From: Sandaracinaceae bacterium
Lineage (GTDB): Bacteria; Myxococcota_A; Polyangia; Polyangiales; Sandaracinaceae
NCBI GenBank assembly: GCA_020633195.1
Contig: JACKEC010000014.1
Location: 310,001 to 374,000, forward strand
Reading direction: 5' to 3'
Length of the DNA: 64,000 bases
The position numbers were made by a program, and so were the translations under genes. The notes beneath the pieces were generated by a model. It searched no databases. It was given only the letters and a program-made list of their open reading frames with translations, and had not been told where the DNA came from. Shown here piece by piece: positions 26,470 to 33,719 of the stretch; the first letter of the stretch is position 1, and every line of letters starts with the position of its first letter.

Positions 26470-27292
26470 TCACCCGGTCATCGTCACCGACCTCGGGGCG
26501 GCGACGCACGGCGACAACCTGGTGCGCGGGCTGTCGGTGCGGGACGACCTCTTCGGACGCGAGACGCGGTGGTCGCTCCTCTCACGCTTCGTTCAGGGCC
26601 CCGACCTCGATCGGGACGACGCCGCGCTGCTCGATGACGTCCTCGTCGCCATCGTCGCGCCGGACCCGCGCATCTGGCCGCTCAAGGTCGGCTGGATCAT
26701 CGGGGCGTACGGCGACTGGTGGGCCGCGGGTGCGGCGGTCCAGGCGATGCTGGCCGAGTGCCGGATGGGCCCGTGGGCGTGCGCCGCCGCGTACGAGACG
26801 GCGACCGCCCTGGCCGCGCTCCGAGGTGACGACGCGACGGACTTCGAGAAGCGCGCGGTCGCGTGGATCCGCGACCAGTGGGACGTGGGAACCGTCGTCT
26901 GGGGCTTCGGGGTCGCCGGCGGCGCAGGCCGCGCGCGCGACGAACGCATGGACCTGATCGACGCGGCCGCGCGTCGCCACGGTCGCGACCAGCACCGGCA
27001 CTACCGCGCCTCGCTCGACGCCGCCGCCGCGATCCAGGCCGCCACGGGCCGCGCTCCGAACATGGCGTTGGCGGTCGCCTCGCTCGCGCTCGATCTGGGG
27101 CTCACCCGCGCGCAGTTCGAGGCCCTGATGTACCAGGTCGTCGAGCCGCAGGTGCTCGGCAACGCCTACGAGTCGGCGCGGCTCCGGTCGCCTGCGCTCC
27201 GCGAGCTCCCCCTGGGCTACGTTCGGTACGTGGGAGCTTCACACCGGCGCTCGCCCGCCGCGCTCCGTTCCGATGGAGGCGCCGGTGGCTGA
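26459..27292 (+). CDS. Citrate-synthase-fold protein, degenerate (second of tandem pair)
   Basis: 277 residues from GTG 26459, overlapping the first gene by 11 bases. It opens like its neighbour (ATHGDNLVRGLSVRDDLFG), which suggests that the two are distant paralogues. VVWGFGVAGGAGRARDERMDL occupies the place of the citrate synthase GFGHRVYxxxDPR loop, with the catalytic-region His replaced by Val. NMALAVASLALDLGLTRAQFEAL corresponds to the late PNVDxxxAxxxxxLG helices. Assignment rests on these partial resemblances and needs a profile search. The stop lies 20 bases inside the histidine kinase gene, so translation of the set is coupled. A binding or scaffold role for a CoA ester or tricarboxylate is a guess. 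Confidence 0.6.
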   Translation: MSLDHPVIVTDLGAATHGDNLVRGLSVRDDLFGRETRWSLLSRFVQGPDLDRDDAALLDDVLVAIVAPDPRIWPLKVGWIIGAYGDWWAAGAAVQAMLAECRMGPWACAAAYETATALAALRGDDATDFEKRAVAWIRDQWDVGTVVWGFGVAGGAGRARDERMDLIDAAARRHGRDQHRHYRASLDAAAAIQAATGRAPNMALAVASLALDLGLTRAQFEALMYQVVEPQVLGNAYESARLRSPALRELPLGYVRYVGASHRRSPAALRSDGGAGG

Positions 27293-28958
27293 TCCGCAGG
27301 GTCCGACCGAGACCGCCCGGATGAGCGTGCGGCCGCTGTGGTGCCCGTCGATGTGGCTCATCGACACGCAGGGGCGCGAGCCGTTCGAGCAGATCTGCGG
27401 AGACTGCGGGATCGAGCCGCACCACATGCTCGACTCGTCGCAGTGGGTAGAGCTCGAGAAGGCGGGCGCTTTCCTCGAGCGCGTGCGCTCGCTGGCCGAC
27501 ACCGAGCAGGCCTTCCATGAGGTCTGCGCGCACAGGATCCGGGAGGGGTATGGGCCCCTGCTGCACGTGCTCCCGGTCGCCACGCCGCGGCTGCTGTTCC
27601 GGGCCGTCGCGCGAACGGTCTCGCTCTTCTCCAACGTGAGCCGAGGCTCGGTCCTGCACGAGTCCCGGACTCACTCGGTCCTCCGCTATCACAGCTCCAT
27701 GCCCGAGCTCGAGACGCGCGAGCTGTGCCTCACGCGAGTCGCGGCGATGACGGACCTCCCCAACCTCTTCGGGCTTCCTCCGGCGCTCATCAAGGAGAAC
27801 GCCTGCATCGCGCGCGGCGACGAGTACTGCGAGTACGAGTGCCGCTTCTACACGCGCAACCGCTGGCTCCCGATGGTCGGTGGGGTCGTCGTCGGTGGCG
27901 CCATCGCCTACGGGCTCGACGTCGCCGGGATCGACCCTTCGCTCGGCTGGTCGTCGTTGCCCGTGGTGTTCGGCCTCCTCGGCGCGATCTGGGAGCTCCG
28001 GAAGACGGCCGCCGCGAACGTGGATCACGGACAGCGGATCCAGGCGGCGCTCGAGGAGCTCGCCGAGAACGAGGGCGACGCTCGCCGTGAGATCCTCGCC
28101 TTCCATCAGCGCCAGAAGGAGTGGGGCAAGCTGATGGAGGAGCAGGTCTCGGATCGGACCGAGCAGCTGCGGGACCTCCTCGACCGCCTCGAGGCGATGG
28201 GCGAGGCGCGCGTCTCGACGGTGCGGGGCGTCTCGCACGACCTGCGCAACCCGGTGACCATCCTCGGGATGCACCAGGCGCTGCTGCGGCGGATGGTGCC
28301 GGACCGACCCGACGTGGCCAGCGTCCTCGACGACAGCGACGACGCGCTCGCCACGATGGAGAAGATGCTGGAGGAGCTGACCGAAGGGGCTCGCTCGGAT
28401 CGGGGCCTCGTCCCGTTCAACCCGACCGAGATGGAGATCGGGCCGTGGGTGGAGATCCTGCGGCGCCGCGTGAAGGCGCTCGCGTTCGGCAAGGACGTGG
28501 GGGTCAGCGTGTTCCGGCGTCGCGAGGCGCCGGAGCGCATCGAGACCGATCGCCTCATCTTCGAGCGCGTCGCGGACAACCTCTGCTCGAACGCGGTGAA
28601 GTACACCGAGCGCGGCAGCATCATCGTGGAGCTCGACGGCAAGCCGGGCTTCCTGACCCTCAAGGTCTCGGACACCGGGGTCGGGATCGAGCAGGACCGC
28701 ATCGAGCGGATCTTCGAGCCGAACGGCAAGCCCGACGCGCGCGTCGCCCGCAGCCTCGGGGTCGGGCTCTCGGTGGTGGTCCAGCTCATGGGGCAGATCG
28801 GGGGGCGCCTCGAGGTGATGTCCAAGCCCGGCCGCGGCACGACGTTCTGGGCGCACTTCCCGGTGACGCCGCCCGCGCGTGAGGAGCCGCCGGTGCGGAG
28901 CTCGAGGCCGATCAAGCTCGCGGACGTGGTCACGATCCGGAGAGCGCAGTCGGCGTGA
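27273..28958 (+). CDS. Sensor histidine kinase with N-terminal Cys-bearing domain
   Basis: 561 residues from ATG 27273 (ATG 27321 is a possible shorter start). Residues ~15-195 form an unknown sensor domain rich in Cys/His (CGDCGIEPHHML) and ending ARGDEYCEYECRFY, which resembles the C-terminal end of V4R-like domains. Two short hydrophobic segments follow at about 200-240 (VGGVVVGGAIAYGLD; LPVVFGLLGAIW), then a coiled coil. The kinase core has the H box GVSHDLRNPVTILGMH, N box NLCSNAVKYTERG, DTGVGI and SLGVGLSVVVQLMG. All four boxes are intact. No response regulator is adjacent. It overlaps both neighbours, so it may sense something linked to the citrate-synthase-like and ThDP enzymes. Confidence 0.88.
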   Translation: MEAPVADPQGPTETARMSVRPLWCPSMWLIDTQGREPFEQICGDCGIEPHHMLDSSQWVELEKAGAFLERVRSLADTEQAFHEVCAHRIREGYGPLLHVLPVATPRLLFRAVARTVSLFSNVSRGSVLHESRTHSVLRYHSSMPELETRELCLTRVAAMTDLPNLFGLPPALIKENACIARGDEYCEYECRFYTRNRWLPMVGGVVVGGAIAYGLDVAGIDPSLGWSSLPVVFGLLGAIWELRKTAAANVDHGQRIQAALEELAENEGDARREILAFHQRQKEWGKLMEEQVSDRTEQLRDLLDRLEAMGEARVSTVRGVSHDLRNPVTILGMHQALLRRMVPDRPDVASVLDDSDDALATMEKMLEELTEGARSDRGLVPFNPTEMEIGPWVEILRRRVKALAFGKDVGVSVFRRREAPERIETDRLIFERVADNLCSNAVKYTERGSIIVELDGKPGFLTLKVSDTGVGIEQDRIERIFEPNGKPDARVARSLGVGLSVVVQLMGQIGGRLEVMSKPGRGTTFWAHFPVTPPAREEPPVRSSRPIKLADVVTIRRAQSA

Positions 28959-30670
28959 CCCGGGTGGTCGACGTCTTCTTGCGCTACCTCGAGGCCGAGG
29001 GTGCGCACGTCGTGTTCGGCGTCCCCGGCGGGCTCCTGCACCCGTTCTTCGAGGCGATCGAGTACGCGGACAACATGCGCCTCGTCGTGTCGAAGCACGA
29101 AGAGGGCGCGGCGTTCATGGCGGACGGGTACGCGCGCGTCGGCCGGCGGCTCGCGGTGTGCGCGGGGACCTCGGGGCCCGGCTCGACGAACCTCCTGACG
29201 GGCGTGGCCTGCGCGTTCGCCGACGGAGTCCCCATGCTCGTCGTCACGGGCCAGGCCGCGAGCCACTCGCTCGGGCTCGGCGCCGCGCAGGAGACGGGCC
29301 GCGAGGACATCGACATCGTCGACATGTTCCGGCCGGTCACGAAGTACTCCGCGATGGTCACGTCGGCCGAGACGATGTCGCGCCACCTGCGCCGCGCGCT
29401 CCGCCTCGCGCTCACCGGCCGGCCGGGCCCCGTGCACCTGAACGTGCCCGTGGACCTGTGGGCGCAGCCGCTCGACGAGGACTGGTTCGACCCGAAGACC
29501 TACCGGCCCCAGACGGTCGCGTTCGATCGCTCCGCGGTGCAGCGCGCGGCCGAGCTGCTGCTCGAGGCGGAGCGGCCGCTCTTCCTCGCGGGGGCCGGCG
29601 TGGCCATCGCCGAGGCGCAAGAGCACTTGCGATCGTTGGCCGAGCTGTTCCCCGCGCGCGTCGTCACGAGCCCGCGCGGCAAGGGCGTGCTCGCGGAGAA
29701 CCACCCGCTGAGCATGGGGGTGCTCGGCTTCGCGGGGCACGCCGACGCGCGCCGGACCGCGCTCGGCCCGGACGTCGACGTCCTGCTCACCATCGGCTCG
29801 TCGCTCAACGAGACGACCACCCTGAACTGGCAAACCGCGTTGCGCCCCTCCAAGGCGCTCATCCAGCTCGACATCGACGCCGATCGGGTGGGGCGCAGCT
29901 ACCCGGTGGACGTCCCGCTCATCGGGGACGCGCAGTCCGTGCTCGTCGAGCTCGTCTATCACGTGCATCGGCTGCTCCGCGAAGGCGCGCGGCGCTGCTC
30001 CACGTGGGACCAGGCGGCGCCGCCGCTGCGCGGGCCGGAGCGCTACGACAGCCCCGCGCTGCGCGTGAGCGAGGCGACCCCGGTGACCCCGCAGCGCTGG
30101 CGATCGGATCTCGAGGCGGTGCTCCCCGACGACGCGATCCTCTACAGCGACATCGGCGGGCACATGCTCTTCAACATCCACCACCTCTGCGTGAGGGACC
30201 GCCAGCAGTTCGTGCTCAACCTCGGCTTCGGGTCGATGGGCCACGGGACCTGCGCGCCGATCGGCACCGCGCTCGCGCAGCCGGAGCGCGCCGTCGTCGC
30301 GATCGTGGGGGACGGCTGCTTCACGATGAACGGGATGGAGCTGCTGACCGCGGCGGAGTACGGCGTGCCCGTGATCTGGGTCGTGGAGAACAACCAGATG
30401 CACGGCATCACCTATCACGGCAGCGCGATGGTGGGCCGCAAGCAGCCGCTCGAGTGCGTCCGCTACCAGCGGCCGATCGAGGTCGCCTCCATCGCCCGGG
30501 CGATGGGGCTGCGCGCGTGGGTCGTGGACCGGCCGGGTCAGATGACCGACGTGGCCGCCGAGGCGCTGCGCCTGCGCGAGCCGAGCGTGATCGAGGTGCG
30601 CGTCGACGCGAGCATCCCGCCGCCGCTCGGCGACCGCGCCAAGTCCATCGCGGGGTTCATCCGCCGATAA
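28955..30670 (+). CDS. ThDP-dependent enzyme, acetolactate synthase large-subunit family
   Basis: 571 residues from a GTG overlapping the kinase stop (GTGA). The three domains of the family are present: pyrimidine-binding N-terminal (FGVPGGLLHPFFEAIEY, KHEEGAAFMADGYARVG with the activating Glu), central domain, and PP-binding C-terminal with IVGDGCFTMNGMELLTAAEY...NN (GDG to N spacing of the ThDP motif, about residues 451-480). Known members join 2-oxo acids or act as oxalyl-CoA or benzoylformate decarboxylases; specificity cannot be read by eye. No regulatory subunit (ilvN) or other branched-chain gene is near, so a true ilvB role is less likely. It is the last gene of the citrate-synthase-like/kinase set. 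Confidence 0.9.
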   Translation: MTRVVDVFLRYLEAEGAHVVFGVPGGLLHPFFEAIEYADNMRLVVSKHEEGAAFMADGYARVGRRLAVCAGTSGPGSTNLLTGVACAFADGVPMLVVTGQAASHSLGLGAAQETGREDIDIVDMFRPVTKYSAMVTSAETMSRHLRRALRLALTGRPGPVHLNVPVDLWAQPLDEDWFDPKTYRPQTVAFDRSAVQRAAELLLEAERPLFLAGAGVAIAEAQEHLRSLAELFPARVVTSPRGKGVLAENHPLSMGVLGFAGHADARRTALGPDVDVLLTIGSSLNETTTLNWQTALRPSKALIQLDIDADRVGRSYPVDVPLIGDAQSVLVELVYHVHRLLREGARRCSTWDQAAPPLRGPERYDSPALRVSEATPVTPQRWRSDLEAVLPDDAILYSDIGGHMLFNIHHLCVRDRQQFVLNLGFGSMGHGTCAPIGTALAQPERAVVAIVGDGCFTMNGMELLTAAEYGVPVIWVVENNQMHGITYHGSAMVGRKQPLECVRYQRPIEVASIARAMGLRAWVVDRPGQMTDVAAEALRLREPSVIEVRVDASIPPPLGDRAKSIAGFIRR

Positions 30671-30710
30671 CTTCGTGTCCGCGCCCGGCGTCTGATAGGC
30701 GCGAGAGGGC

Positions 30711-32069
30711 GTGGAAGCTCCCGAGCGGATCAGCAAGCTGCCCAGCCTGGGCCCGGTCGGGTCGAGCCGACGCCGGATCTTGTTCTTCGCGATCTGCGCG
30801 CCGCTCGCGGGCTACGTCCTCTACTTCTTCCGCGAGGTCCTGACCCCGTTCGCCCTCGCGGTGGTCCTCGCGTACGTGCTCGCCCCCGTCGTGTCGGCGA
30901 TCGAGCGCGTGCGGATCGGCTCGCGCGGCCTGCCGCGGTGGGCCTCGGTGGTCTTCGTCTACATGACGCTGCTCGGCGCGCTCGCGCTCGGGATCGGGGT
31001 CGGGGCGCCGCGCCTCGTCGCCGAGACCACGCGGGCCGCGCGGGAGGCCCCGCAGGCCATCCACGCGCTGCGCGAGGAGTGGATGCCCAAGCTCGAGCAC
31101 GCGCTCCGCGGCGCGGCCGCGCTCTACGGGCAGGGCGGCGCCGCGGCGGACGGGGTCGACGACGCGGAGCCCCCGCACGGCATCCGCGTGATCCCGCAGG
31201 AGGACGGAAGCTACGAGCTGACGCTCCCCCCCGACGGCATCGAGGTGACGCGCGAGGGTGACGGCGAGCTGCGGATCCGCGTCGACACGGGCGAGCGCCA
31301 GGAGCGCGACCTGAGCGCGTTCGTGGCCGACAGCATCCGCGACTTCTTTCGCGACACCGAGACCTACGCGGGCACCGCGCTGCGCGGCGTGCAGACCGTC
31401 GTCGGCCGGGTCGTCGGCGGCGTCTTCTCGTTCTTCATCATGCTGATGCTGTCGGCCTACATGCTCATCACGAGCGACCGCATCTTCGGCTTCTTCCGCT
31501 CGCTCGCGCGCCGCGACCAGCAGGCGCGCTTCGACTCGCTGATGGAGCGCATCGACCGCGGTCTCGCCGGCGTGATCCGCGGCCAGCTCGTGATCGCGCT
31601 CGTGAACGGCGTCTTCAGCGGCATCGGCTTCTGGCTCGCGGATCTGCCGTACTGGCCGGTCCTCACGCTCATCGCGACCGCGCTCTCGATCATCCCGATC
31701 TTCGGCGCGATCATCAGCTCCGTCCCCGCGGTGCTCGTCGGGATCCAGAGCGGCGTCGGCACCGCGCTCTTCGTGCTCGCCTGGATCATCGGCATCCACC
31801 AGATCGAGGCGAACATCCTGAACCCGAAGATCATGGGTGACGCCGCGAAGGTGCACCCCGTCCTCGTGGTCTTCGCGCTCCTCGCCGGCGAGCACATGTT
31901 CGGGATCGTGGGGGCGCTCCTCGCGGTGCCCCTGCTCTCGATCACGCAGAGCGTGTTCCTCCACTTCCGCGAGGTCGCGCTCGGCGTCCCGAAGGACCCC
32001 GCGCTCGCGCTCGCGTGGGCCGACGCGACCCTCGATCGCGCGCCCGGGAGCCCGCCCGAAGAGGAGTGA
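30711..32069 (+). CDS. AI-2E family transporter (PerM/TqsA-like permease)
   Basis: 452 residues from GTG 30711. Hydrophobic segments: two near the start (ILFFAICAPLAGYVLYFF, FALAVVLAYVLAPVV), one at about 80-100, and a C-terminal cluster of four or five (FSFFIMLMLSAYMLI, VLTLIATALSIIPIFGAIIS, GTALFVLAWIIGIHQIEA, IVGALLAVPLLSITQSVF). The family signature near VIRGQLVIALVNGVFSGIGF and the NPKIMGDAAKVHPVLVVFALLAG segment are clear. The ~110-residue loop in the middle is rather long and acidic. Family members export autoinducer-2 or act as Na+/H+ antiporters; no substrate can be assigned here. A 40-base gap separates it from the ThDP gene. Confidence 0.92.
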   Translation: MEAPERISKLPSLGPVGSSRRRILFFAICAPLAGYVLYFFREVLTPFALAVVLAYVLAPVVSAIERVRIGSRGLPRWASVVFVYMTLLGALALGIGVGAPRLVAETTRAAREAPQAIHALREEWMPKLEHALRGAAALYGQGGAAADGVDDAEPPHGIRVIPQEDGSYELTLPPDGIEVTREGDGELRIRVDTGERQERDLSAFVADSIRDFFRDTETYAGTALRGVQTVVGRVVGGVFSFFIMLMLSAYMLITSDRIFGFFRSLARRDQQARFDSLMERIDRGLAGVIRGQLVIALVNGVFSGIGFWLADLPYWPVLTLIATALSIIPIFGAIISSVPAVLVGIQSGVGTALFVLAWIIGIHQIEANILNPKIMGDAAKVHPVLVVFALLAGEHMFGIVGALLAVPLLSITQSVFLHFREVALGVPKDPALALAWADATLDRAPGSPPEEE

Positions 32070-32133
32070 GCTCCAGGGCCCGAAGGGCGCATCGGGGTGG
32101 GAGGCTCGGCCGCCCTCGACGTATAGGGAAGCC

Positions 32134-33102
32134 ATGAAGACGACGACGAAGGCCGTTCGCCTCCTCGCGGCGTGGGTGACGCTGCTCGCGATCCTGGCGT
32201 GTGGCTCGGGCCAGAGCGCCGAGCCGACCGAGGAAGAGCAAGCCCGCAGCGAAGCGCTCCGGACCCTGGAGAGCCACCTCACGGAGGGCCAGACCTACGG
32301 GGAGGGCCCCGGCGGGACGGAGCTCGCCAACCTGGTTCGCGAGACCGTGGCGCCCGAGGACGGCGTCGCGGTGCGCATCGTCCCGGGCAACCCGCGCAAC
32401 GTGGTGGTGCTGATCCGATACCGCTCGGGCGGGGGCTACGAGGACCTCCGCGAGATCTCGGTCTCGGAGCGGAACGAGGAGATCGACCGCATCGTCGAGA
32501 ACATCGACGGCGGCTACGGCGCGAGGGGCGAGAACCTCGCCGTCGCGATCCGCGGCTCGGTGTTCTACGGCGCCGTCGGGGTCCGACAGGCTGGCCAGGC
32601 GATGCAGTACCACACGGGATCGGTCGTGAGCCTCTCCGTGATCGACCCGATCCTGACGGCGACCCCCGGCGAGGACGTCCCCGTCCCGACCCTCGCGCTC
32701 GGCGCGCAGGTGGAGGGGACGGTGGTCGGGCCGCCCGGCAACCCGCCCACGTACCGCCTCGTGCTCGCTCAGCCGTCGACGGTGGTCACGCAGCTCGTGA
32801 CGACCCAGGTCGAGGACGGAGGCCCCTTCATGGCGCTGTGCGCGGGCGAGCAGCGGGGGCTGATCTGCGGCGACGACCCGGCCATCGAGCCCCTCGACGA
32901 CTTCCAGAGCGACAACCTCGACGACCTCGCCGATCGGGTCGACGGGCAGGGCCGAGAGCTCGACTACTTCGCCTACCGCCTCGCCGCGGGGACGTACACG
33001 GTGGTGGTCTACTCCAACTGCGATGACGAGGGCCCCTGTCCCGCGAATGGGACGGCGTACACGCTCCTCGCCACCGACCTGCGGCCCAACGCGGCCCCGT
33101 AG
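32134..33102 (+). CDS. Predicted lipoprotein, unknown
   Basis: 322 residues from ATG 32134. N-terminus MKTTTKAVRLLAAWVTLLAILACGSG has a lipobox LAC and a basic n-region. The mature part is beta-rich and Gly-rich: VRIVPGNPRNVVVLIRYRSG, LAVAIRGSVFYGAVGVRQAG, and a C-terminal Cys-paired segment (VVVYSNCDDEGPCPANG). Its end resembles the pre-peptidase or bacterial Ig-like domains found in secreted proteins (YFAYRLAAGTYTVVVYS), which bind or stabilise rather than catalyse. It follows the AI-2E permease by 64 bases. The 150-base gap after it (33103-33252) holds only GC-rich inverted repeats such as 33129-33136 with 33161-33168, and no gene. Confidence 0.8.
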   Translation: MKTTTKAVRLLAAWVTLLAILACGSGQSAEPTEEEQARSEALRTLESHLTEGQTYGEGPGGTELANLVRETVAPEDGVAVRIVPGNPRNVVVLIRYRSGGGYEDLREISVSERNEEIDRIVENIDGGYGARGENLAVAIRGSVFYGAVGVRQAGQAMQYHTGSVVSLSVIDPILTATPGEDVPVPTLALGAQVEGTVVGPPGNPPTYRLVLAQPSTVVTQLVTTQVEDGGPFMALCAGEQRGLICGDDPAIEPLDDFQSDNLDDLADRVDGQGRELDYFAYRLAAGTYTVVVYSNCDDEGPCPANGTAYTLLATDLRPNAAP

Positions 33103-33252
33103 CTGTCACCAGCGATACCCTTCGGGTCGGGCCGACAGCGCTGTAGGGAGCCTCCGTCGGGTCGGCCCCCCGCGGCCCCTCGAGAGCCCGGCTCGGCCCC
33201 GGGGGGCCGGTTGGAACGCTTCTTGGGATACGCCTGCCGCGAGGTGGGCGCC

Positions 33253-33672
33253 ATGAACGCGACGGACGGAACGAGCTCTTCGGACGAGTACCCTGCACCC
33301 CTGGCCCGGGTGAGGCGCGCGCTGGTGGTCGACGGCGACGGAGAGCACCGCACGCTCACCAAGCTGACCCTCAACGTCTTGAAGATCCCCGCGGACGTCG
33401 TGAGCACGGGGCTCCAGGCGATGGAGGCCATGCTGGCCCACGACTACGACCTCGTCCTCGTCGACATGGCGCTGTCGGACATGCGCGGCCCCGATCTCGT
33501 CCGGGTGCTCCGGAACAGCCCGCAGCACCAGCGGGTGCGGGTCCTCGCGCACTCCTGCTACGTGCTGCCGGGCGACGTCGAGCGCTCCTTCGAGGCCGGC
33601 TGCGACGCGTTCATCGAGCGCCCGTACTCGCCGCGGACCCTCGAGCGGGCCATCGCCGCGCTCTTCGCGTAG
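33253..33672 (+). CDS. Stand-alone response regulator receiver protein
   Basis: 139 residues from ATG 33253, preceded by GAGGTG; a TTG at 33211 is possible. A single receiver domain fills the chain: ALVVDGDGEHRTLTKLTLN (acidic pair region), YDLVLVDMALSDMRGPDLVRVLR with the phosphorylatable Asp in LVDM, and VLAHSCYVLPGD. The final conserved Lys before Pro is replaced (IERPYS in place of the usual K-P), which may weaken activation. No output domain is present. It lies between a lipoprotein and a glycosyltransferase gene; its kinase is unknown (the nearest, at 27273, is 4 kb upstream). Confidence 0.88.
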   Translation: MNATDGTSSSDEYPAPLARVRRALVVDGDGEHRTLTKLTLNVLKIPADVVSTGLQAMEAMLAHDYDLVLVDMALSDMRGPDLVRVLRNSPQHQRVRVLAHSCYVLPGDVERSFEAGCDAFIERPYSPRTLERAIAALFA

Positions 33673-33719
33673 ACGGGTCGTTGAGCCCGTCCGGGCTTCG
33701 TGCCACGGTTCGCCGGCTC

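Noticed and set aside
33129..33168. Inverted repeat GGGCCGAC/GTCGGCCC after the lipoprotein gene
   Set aside because: Eight pairs with a 24-base loop and no T tract in a very GC-rich gap; chance pairing is likely.
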